Both the position numbers and the translations under genes were made by a program. This document shows, one piece after another, positions 59,067 through 64,000 of a stretch of 64,000 nt of DNA; the first letter of the stretch is position 1, and the number at the start of each line of letters is the position of its first letter. Source of the stretch: UBA1206 sp045600105 (GTDB lineage: Bacteria; Bacillota; Clostridia; Oscillospirales; CAG-382). The notes beneath the pieces are model-generated. The model saw nothing but the letters and a program-made list of their open reading frames with translations. It searched no databases and was not told where the DNA came from. The stretch lies in the NCBI GenBank assembly GCA_045600105.1, contig JAZRXG010000020.1, positions 1 to 64,000 of the forward strand, given 5' to 3'.

Positions 59067-60426
59067 ATGCTTTCGCGGTATCTTTGGTAAGGTTTTTCAT
59101 CCAGTTGTATCGGCGTATCTTGAAGAACGCGACCACGCACTTGAATATCTGGTCGAGCTTGAGGCAGAGGAAGACGACCCAAACGGGAGCGCCGAGGAGA
59201 GACGCGGCGATGGAAAGCGGAAGCACCACGCAGAAAACGGCGATGGTGTCGTTCTTGAAGACGAAGCTGACGTCGCCTCCCGATTTGACGAGTCCGAACA
59301 GCGAGCCGCATTGGTAACACGAGCCTATGCAGGTCACGCTGAGCACCGTGATGAACTGGCGCGAATATTCGACGGCTTCGTCCGAAATGTCGTAAAGCGA
59401 AATGAACGGGTTTTTGGTGACCGTAAAGAACACGCACATGACGAGCCCGAGCAGGAACAAAGATATCTGCACGGTGTTCGAGTATTCGCGTATCTTCTGC
59501 GTTTCGCCGGCACCGACCTTTTTGCCGATGACGACGCCGATGGCGCCCGCAAGACCGTTGAGCGCGACGTACATCATGTTGTTGAGCGTGTTCGCGAGGC
59601 TTACGCCCGTGATGACCGCGTCGGTGTAATGACCGAGGATGAGGCTGTTGGCGGCAAGATTGCAGCCCCAGACGAGCTGCCCCGCAATAAGCGGAGTGCC
59701 GTATTTGATGAAATCACGCAGAAGCCCCTTGTCGATATGACGGAGCATCGTGAAACGGTAGCGCAGTTTTTTGTCGATGAATCTGACGTAAATGAAAATG
59801 ATGGCAAATTCGCAAAGACGCGAGATGAGCGTTGCGAGCGCCGCGCCTCTGACGCCCATTTCGGGGAAACCGAATTTGCCGAAAATAAGCAGATAGTTGA
59901 GTCCGACGTCGATCACGAGCGAGCACGACGACACGATCATTCCGATGAACGCCGATTCGACGCTCCGCATCGAAACGATGAGCGCCTGCGTCATGCAGAA
60001 GAAGACGTAGGAGTAGCAAAGGAACGAAACGTAATAAACGCCGTTGACGATGGCGTCGGCTTCGTTTGTGAAGATCGAAATGACGCCTTCGGTGAAGAAC
60101 GTGGTGACGAGGGTGAAGGTCAGTCCGATGCCGAACGAGATCCAGAACCCGATCGACACGATCTTCTGTATGCTTTTGACGTCGCGTTTTCCCCAATACT
60201 GGGCGGAAATAAGAAGTATTCCCGATTCGATGCCGGCGTTGAGCACCTGAAGCACCGTCTGTATCTGGTTGCCCAGATATACGCCCGCGACGGCGCTGTC
60301 GCCGAGTTTGCCGATCATGAGGTTGTCGGCAAGACCTACCGAAAAGGTGATGAGGTTCTGCAGCACCATCGGTATCGCAAGCAGTATTATCGTTTTGTAA
60401 AAGCTCTTTTCACGTGTGAAAAGCAT
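59065..60426 (-). CDS. MATE family efflux transporter
   Basis: The 453-residue protein has about twelve membrane spans in two related halves, typical of MATE transporters that expel drugs or metabolites in exchange for Na+ or H+. Supporting segments include FYKTIILLAIPMVLQNLITF at the start, VYLGNQIQTVLQVLNAGIES and the second-half GTPLIAGQLVWGCNLAANSL. It begins nine bases after the stop of the VanY-like gene, so the three genes 62975 to 59065 may form one transcript. Substrate is unknown. Confidence 0.93.
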   Translation of the reverse strand: MLFTREKSFYKTIILLAIPMVLQNLITFSVGLADNLMIGKLGDSAVAGVYLGNQIQTVLQVLNAGIESGILLISAQYWGKRDVKSIQKIVSIGFWISFGIGLTFTLVTTFFTEGVISIFTNEADAIVNGVYYVSFLCYSYVFFCMTQALIVSMRSVESAFIGMIVSSCSLVIDVGLNYLLIFGKFGFPEMGVRGAALATLISRLCEFAIIFIYVRFIDKKLRYRFTMLRHIDKGLLRDFIKYGTPLIAGQLVWGCNLAANSLILGHYTDAVITGVSLANTLNNMMYVALNGLAGAIGVVIGKKVGAGETQKIREYSNTVQISLFLLGLVMCVFFTVTKNPFISLYDISDEAVEYSRQFITVLSVTCIGSCYQCGSLFGLVKSGGDVSFVFKNDTIAVFCVVLPLSIAASLLGAPVWVVFLCLKLDQIFKCVVAFFKIRRYNWMKNLTKDTAKA

Positions 60427-60435
60427 ATTGTCGCC

Positions 60436-61473
60436 TTATTTCTTGTTCAGATATTCAGTGTACTCTTCGAGGCACATACCGAGCTCGTGCATTTCGGTGG
60501 CGGCTTCTCTGCCGACGAATCTGAAATGCCACGGCTCCCATTCGACTCCGGTGATGGATTCCTTTTCTTTTTCATATCTCAGAATGAAACCGAAACGGTA
60601 GCAGTTCGCCGCGAGCCATTGCGCCTCGGGCGTTGCCCCGAACGCCTGCATCGCCGAACCGAGGTTGTGCATATCGCAGCAAAGTCCGGTCTGATGTTCA
60701 CTGCAGCCGGGTCTCATCGAATAGGTGAGCGTTTCCTGCTCGGCGCGTTCTCTCGACCAGGAGGGATGGGCGTTCATTTCCTGCTCGGTGTACATATCGA
60801 AAAGCTGCTTTTGATAAGCCGCGGAGCGGTACGCGCTCGTGATGGTGACGTTGGTGTCCTTGCCGTAATATTTCGCTTCCGCCATCATGGCTTCAAGCGC
60901 CATCTCGGCGGTGTAAACGAGCTTCTGATCGGCACGTCCGTCCTTGCGCGTATATTTTGAAACGACGAGGTTTTCGGGAACGTAATCCTCGGGAAGCGAA
61001 TGGGTCAGGTTGACGAGGAAGAGGAAATCGTCGCCCGGTTCGATATATTCGAGGTACGGCTCAATGTCGATCGCGTATTTCACGCCGACGCGCTCCTCAT
61101 AGGTCTTTTCGGGTACGGGAGGGATGCTCGGCTCTTCGGAAGGTTCCTCGGAAGGCTCTTCAGACGGTTCTTCTTTGGAGACAGGCTCTTCGCGCGACTG
61201 CTCTTTTGAAGCTTCTTCGGTTTTTGATTCTTCGGCTGCCGACGTTTCGGCTTTGGATTCTTCGGCAAAGCTGACGTCGGTGCTTACATTTTCGATCACT
61301 TCTCCCCTGCTCTGTTCGGGGGCGGCGGAATACTCGGGTCTGCTTTCGTCTCCGCTTTTTTTGTCTCTTTTTATCACGAACGCGATGCCGATAAGCAGGG
61401 CGCTTGCCGCCACGAGGGCGATCGCCGCCATTATCGTGCCTTTGTTCGCGTTGTTTTTGGGTCTATTCTGCAT
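60436..61473 (-). CDS. VanY-type D-Ala-D-Ala carboxypeptidase
   Basis: The 345-residue protein trims the terminal D-Ala from peptidoglycan stem peptides outside the membrane. It has an N-terminal membrane anchor (about 13-35; TIMAAIALVAASALLIGIAF) and a Glu/Ser/Pro linker with EEPSEEPS units. A zinc peptidase domain of the VanY/LdcB type follows: TSAYRSAAYQKQLF, CSEHQTGLCCDMH with zinc ligands His and Asp, and EWEPWHFRFVG with the catalytic Glu and third ligand His. The ATG at 61473 follows GGAGGGAAAA. It lies 11 bases after the CapA-like gene. Confidence 0.92.
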   Translation of the reverse strand: MQNRPKNNANKGTIMAAIALVAASALLIGIAFVIKRDKKSGDESRPEYSAAPEQSRGEVIENVSTDVSFAEESKAETSAAEESKTEEASKEQSREEPVSKEEPSEEPSEEPSEEPSIPPVPEKTYEERVGVKYAIDIEPYLEYIEPGDDFLFLVNLTHSLPEDYVPENLVVSKYTRKDGRADQKLVYTAEMALEAMMAEAKYYGKDTNVTITSAYRSAAYQKQLFDMYTEQEMNAHPSWSRERAEQETLTYSMRPGCSEHQTGLCCDMHNLGSAMQAFGATPEAQWLAANCYRFGFILRYEKEKESITGVEWEPWHFRFVGREAATEMHELGMCLEEYTEYLNKK

Positions 61474-61484
61474 TTTTCCCTCCG

Positions 61485-62975
61485 TTATTTGTGGAAGCAC
61501 TCGTCAAGGAATTCTTCATCAATGAAGGTCTGTACCGTTTTGACGAGGTTGGCTTTGGAAAATTCGCCGCCGATGAGCGTGGTGCCGTGCGCTTTTTCGT
61601 ACGTCGTGCGGATATAGTGCTTTGACGCGAGTTCTTCGGTATAGTCCTTGAGGTAATATATCGTGTGGTGACGGTAGCCGGAGTCGGTGCTGTTGAGACT
61701 CGGCGACTTGTCGTACTGCGTGACGGTGGGAACGTATTCGACGTTTTCAAGCGTTATTTTGCCGGTCGCTCCGTCTTTCACGATGTCCATTCTGAGCATT
61801 CCGCCGAGCATATTCAGTCCGTTGAGCATACCCGAAACGAAGTTGCCGAGCGAGTACACGACGAGCGTTTTGTGTCCGCTCGCGTTCGTCTGCCATTCAA
61901 CGGGCTGTATGCAATGCGAATGCATTCCGATGACGGCGTCAACGCCGAGCTCGGTGAAAAGGGCGGCGTATTTGCGCTGGTCGGCGTTGGTGTAGTAGCT
62001 GTCCTCATATCCCCAGTGAGCCGAAACGAAAACGAGGTCGGCTTTGGCACGTGCCGCGGCGTACTGACGACGGATGAGAGCCTCGTCAAAATACGGGATA
62101 TAAGTGGAAGCGGAGGATTTCAGCGTGATGCCGTTGGTATCGTAGGTGTAGGCAAGCCAGGCGATCTTCACGCCCTTGTATTCGTACACCACGATATCGT
62201 CGATCGCGGCATCGTCCTTGTAATAACCGATGACCGTGCCGCCGCGTTCAGTGTAGAATTTATTGCAGTTGATGAGATATTTGTCGTTGCCCGAATCGAG
62301 CATGTGGTTGTGCGCCACGTTGAACACGTCGAAGCCGAGGTCAACGAGGTATTCGCCCATCGCTTCGGGGGAATTGAACATCGGATATCCCGAAATGCCG
62401 TTCTCGTTGCCGCCTATAAGCGTTTCGCAGTTGATATAGGCGATGTCGGCGTTTCTTATTTCTTTGGCGACGAAACGGTAGGTGTCGGAAAAGTCGTATT
62501 CTGCGCTTGCGAGAGGCGAATAAACGGGGTCTTTCCCCGCCTTTTCGGCTGCCGAAACGATGGCGCTGTAATATACCGACGGGTGGATGAGGTTATCCGG
62601 GCAGGCAAGAAAGCTGATGACCGTGTCCTCTTGAACAGGGGGAACAGACGGCTCCTCGGATTCCTCGGGAGGAAGGCTCTCTTCGGTCGGGACGCTTTCT
62701 TCAGTCGGGGCGCTCATTTCTTTGCTTTCGTCAGAAGAAGCTTCCTTCGACGTTTCCGGTCCGCTCGTGTCTTCGTCCGAAGAAGGCTCCGACGTGTCGG
62801 CTTTTGAAGTGTCGGACGACGGGAACGAGATCTCGGACTCGCTGACGTCGGACTCGGGAAGCGATTCGTCAACGGTGATCTTTGCCCCTCCGCCGAGAGA
62901 GCCGATGAGTATCAGGGCGATTACGGAAACCGCAAGAAATACCGTAAGCAAAAGCAGCAGATTGTTTTTCCTCAT
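61485..62975 (-). CDS. CapA family protein (PGA_cap metallophosphatase-like)
   Basis: The 496-residue protein has an N-terminal membrane anchor (LLLLLTVFLAVSVIALILIG). A long acidic Ser/Glu/Pro linker (about 35-120) leads to a PGA_cap domain with the metal-binding segments NVAHNHMLDSG, FVSAHWGYEDSYY and GMHSHCIQPVEW. CapA proteins were named for poly-glutamate capsule synthesis, but most relatives have unknown substrates and no capBC genes are visible here. It heads a likely operon with the VanY-like gene and perhaps MATE. Confidence 0.87.
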   Translation of the reverse strand: MRKNNLLLLLTVFLAVSVIALILIGSLGGGAKITVDESLPESDVSESEISFPSSDTSKADTSEPSSDEDTSGPETSKEASSDESKEMSAPTEESVPTEESLPPEESEEPSVPPVQEDTVISFLACPDNLIHPSVYYSAIVSAAEKAGKDPVYSPLASAEYDFSDTYRFVAKEIRNADIAYINCETLIGGNENGISGYPMFNSPEAMGEYLVDLGFDVFNVAHNHMLDSGNDKYLINCNKFYTERGGTVIGYYKDDAAIDDIVVYEYKGVKIAWLAYTYDTNGITLKSSASTYIPYFDEALIRRQYAAARAKADLVFVSAHWGYEDSYYTNADQRKYAALFTELGVDAVIGMHSHCIQPVEWQTNASGHKTLVVYSLGNFVSGMLNGLNMLGGMLRMDIVKDGATGKITLENVEYVPTVTQYDKSPSLNSTDSGYRHHTIYYLKDYTEELASKHYIRTTYEKAHGTTLIGGEFSKANLVKTVQTFIDEEFLDECFHK

Positions 62976-63006
62976 GATGTTTTCCCTTCACAAAATTTAT
63001 CAGTCT

Positions 63007-63035
63007 ATTATAAATCGGATTTGCAAAATAATCAA
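63007..63035 (-). promoter_or_regulatory. SigA promoter for the CapA-like operon
   Basis: On the minus strand, TTGATT (63030-63035) and TATAAT (63007-63012) have a 17-base spacer. Confidence 0.75.
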
Positions 63036-63130
63036 GTGTAAATTTATATAATAATATGTAAACTTCCGTACATCGTTTTGCTCCGACGCTTGATATATGA
63101 GAAAAAACGCAATATTTTTCAAAAAAGGTA

Positions 63131-63159
63131 TTGACAACGGGCATCGACTATGATATAAT
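63131..63159 (+). promoter_or_regulatory. Consensus SigA promoter for the tRNA pair
   Basis: A perfect TTGACA (63131-63136) and a perfect TATAAT (63154-63159) are separated by 17 bases, 25 bases before the first tRNA. Confidence 0.9.
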
Positions 63160-63184
63160 CGCTTTCGTTGTCAAGAGCCGGCGT

Positions 63185-63259
63185 GCTGGTGTGGCTCAAT
63201 GGCAGAGCAGCTGATTTGTAATCAGCAGGTTGGGGGTTCGACTCCCTTCACCAGCTCCA
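63185..63259 (+). tRNA. tRNA-Thr (anticodon TGT)
   Basis: The acceptor arms GCTGGTG/CACCAGC pair fully and the CCA end is encoded. The anticodon stem-loop reads GCTGA-TTTGTAA-TCAGC, giving TGT, and the T-arm contains GGTTCGACTCC. Length is 75 bases including CCA. Confidence 0.95.
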
Positions 63260-63281
63260 ACAACAAATACACCATAGGGAC

Positions 63282-63367
63282 GGGGGAATTCCCGAGTGGC
63301 CAAAGGGGACAGACTGTAAATCTGCTGGTTTTCACCTTCGGTGGTCCGAATCCACCTTCCCCCACCA
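63282..63367 (+). tRNA. tRNA-Tyr (anticodon GTA)
   Basis: The acceptor GGGGGAA pairs with TTCCCCC and the CCA end is encoded. The anticodon loop CTGTAAA gives GTA. A long variable arm is present, as expected for bacterial tRNA-Tyr. It lies 22 bases after tRNA-Thr and shares its promoter. Confidence 0.94.
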
Positions 63368-63368
63368 G

Positions 63369-63401
63369 AAAAAAGCACTTGCATTTGCAAGTGCTTTTTT
63401 C
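63369..63401 (+). terminator. Rho-independent terminator of the tRNA transcript
   Basis: AAAAAAGCACTTGCA, loop TT, then TGCAAGTGCTTTTTT, directly after tRNA-Tyr. Confidence 0.9.
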
Positions 63402-63402
63402 A

Positions 63403-63520
63403 ATGAAGCGCACCTTCGGTGCATGAAAACCGAAGCAGCGCTTCGCGCTATGAAGCGTGCCTTCGGCACACGCAAGAGAACCTGTGCGCTTCATGCGAGC
63501 GAAAGCGAGTGCCTTCATCA
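63403..63520. repeat. Cluster of small TTC-loop hairpins
   Basis: Three hairpins with the same three-base loop follow each other: GCACC-TTC-GGTGC (63410-63422), AGCGC-TTC-GCGCT (63437-63449) and GTGCC-TTC-GGCAC (63457-63469). Two are preceded by ATGAAGCG. A related GCGCTTCATGCGAGCG segment follows at about 63488-63503. No gene lies here; it looks like a palindromic intergenic repeat family. Confidence 0.65.
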
Positions 63521-63544
63521 CATTTCCGCCATCGGCGGCATCAC

Positions 63545-63573
63545 TTTACAAAAGCCGAAAAATATGTTATAAT
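63545..63573 (+). promoter_or_regulatory. SigA-type promoter for the ADP-ribosylglycohydrolase gene
   Basis: TTTACA (63545-63550) and TATAAT (63568-63573) are separated by 17 bases. Confidence 0.75.
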
Positions 63574-63614
63574 ATCGCAAGATCACGACCTATATGATGA
63601 AAGAAGGCGGTACG

Positions 63615-64000
63615 ATGTTCGGAGCGATGTTCGGTGATATCATCGGCTCATGCTACGAGGTCAGATGCACCAAAAAATACGATTTTCCTTTTCCGAGAGA
63701 AAGCACGTTCACGGACGACAGCGTTCTGACTGCCGCGGTGTGCAGGGCGCTGCTTGACGATCCTTCCGCAATAAACAGATTCGGCGTCAAAAAACGCGCG
63801 CTCCGATACGCTTCGTATTACAGGCAGTTCTATTCCTGTTTTCCCGAAGCCGGTTTCGGCAATATGTTCCGTAAGTGGGCGGTAAGCGGCACGTCAGACT
63901 TCAACCGCAGTTACGCGAACGGCGCGGCGATGCGCGTCGCCCCCATCGCCTACGCCTACGATTCCCTTCATCAGGTGCTTCTTCAGACGAAAGCGAGCTG
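63615..64000 (+). CDS. ADP-ribosylglycohydrolase family protein (cut by window end)
   Basis: The first 128 residues of a gene that continues past the window. They read MFGAMFGDIIGSCYE, then FTDDSVLTAAVCRALL with the metal-binding Thr-Asp-Asp, and NGAAMRVAPIAYAYD. This is the N-terminal pattern of ADP-ribosylglycohydrolase (DraG-like) proteins, which remove ADP-ribose from targets. I chose the ATG at 63615, preceded by AAGGCGG; in-frame ATGs at 63594 and 63597 are alternatives. The target cannot be judged from the fragment. Confidence 0.85.
   Translation, partial: MFGAMFGDIIGSCYEVRCTKKYDFPFPRESTFTDDSVLTAAVCRALLDDPSAINRFGVKKRALRYASYYRQFYSCFPEAGFGNMFRKWAVSGTSDFNRSYANGAAMRVAPIAYAYDSLHQVLLQTKAS

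Overview
The window looks like a chromosomal stretch from an anaerobic, endospore-forming Clostridia-type Bacillota, probably an uncultured gut or rumen bacterium. The signs are spoIVB, a SpoIID-domain protein, a three-subunit clostridial [FeFe]-hydrogenase with its NADH-linked partners, many SigA-type promoters with exact 17-base spacing, GGAGG-type ribosome binding sites, and many N-terminal lipoprotein signals. Most genes have a strong preference for C or G in the third codon position, so long antisense shadow frames are common. A visibly AT-rich island at about 30.17-31.14 kb breaks this pattern.

Layout. 0-5.6 kb: a broken AraC-type gene, a cyclophilin lipoprotein, a zinc-ribbon membrane protein, YgiQ and SpoIVB, bracketed by two inverted copies of a 250-bp non-coding element. 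5.6-9.3 kb: an XRE regulator, small membrane proteins, Lgt and TypA. 9.4-14.4 kb: a SpoIID/peptidoglycan-binding protein, small unknown genes and a type II pantothenate kinase. 14.6-22.4 kb: a tightly overlapping six-gene operon (ROK sugar kinase, methyltransferase-like protein, TrmO, GH31 glycosidase, SGNH lipoprotein, sugar-binding lipoprotein). 22.5-24.8 kb: a TetR gene with operator-like repeats, and glyA behind a ZTP riboswitch. 25.4-28.1 kb: a uxuA-eda-kdgK operon converting mannonate to pyruvate and glyceraldehyde 3-phosphate, divergent from a Gfo/Idh oxidoreductase.

30-45.6 kb: the AT-rich island, an aspartate/glutamate racemase, a 1,326-residue protein with seven internal repeats, and a run of MurE-like ligase, asparagine synthetase, ATP-grasp ligase resembling D-aspartate ligases, arginase-family enzyme and a heterodimeric ABC exporter. 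I propose that the racemase and ligases serve peptidoglycan cross-bridge synthesis, which is an inference. 45.6-49.1 kb: a repeat region and two related cell-surface proteins with C-terminal PKTGD anchors. 49.3-57.5 kb: a ten-gene hydrogenase operon with the subunits hndA, hndB, hndC and hndD, interrupted by a putative sensory or regulatory module (two DRTGG proteins, two HATPase proteins, a PHP protein and a HydS-like protein). 57.6-64 kb: MntP, a HAD phosphatase, a MATE transporter, a VanY-type carboxypeptidase, a CapA-type protein, tRNA-Thr and tRNA-Tyr, a cluster of hairpins, and the start of an ADP-ribosylglycohydrolase cut by the window end.
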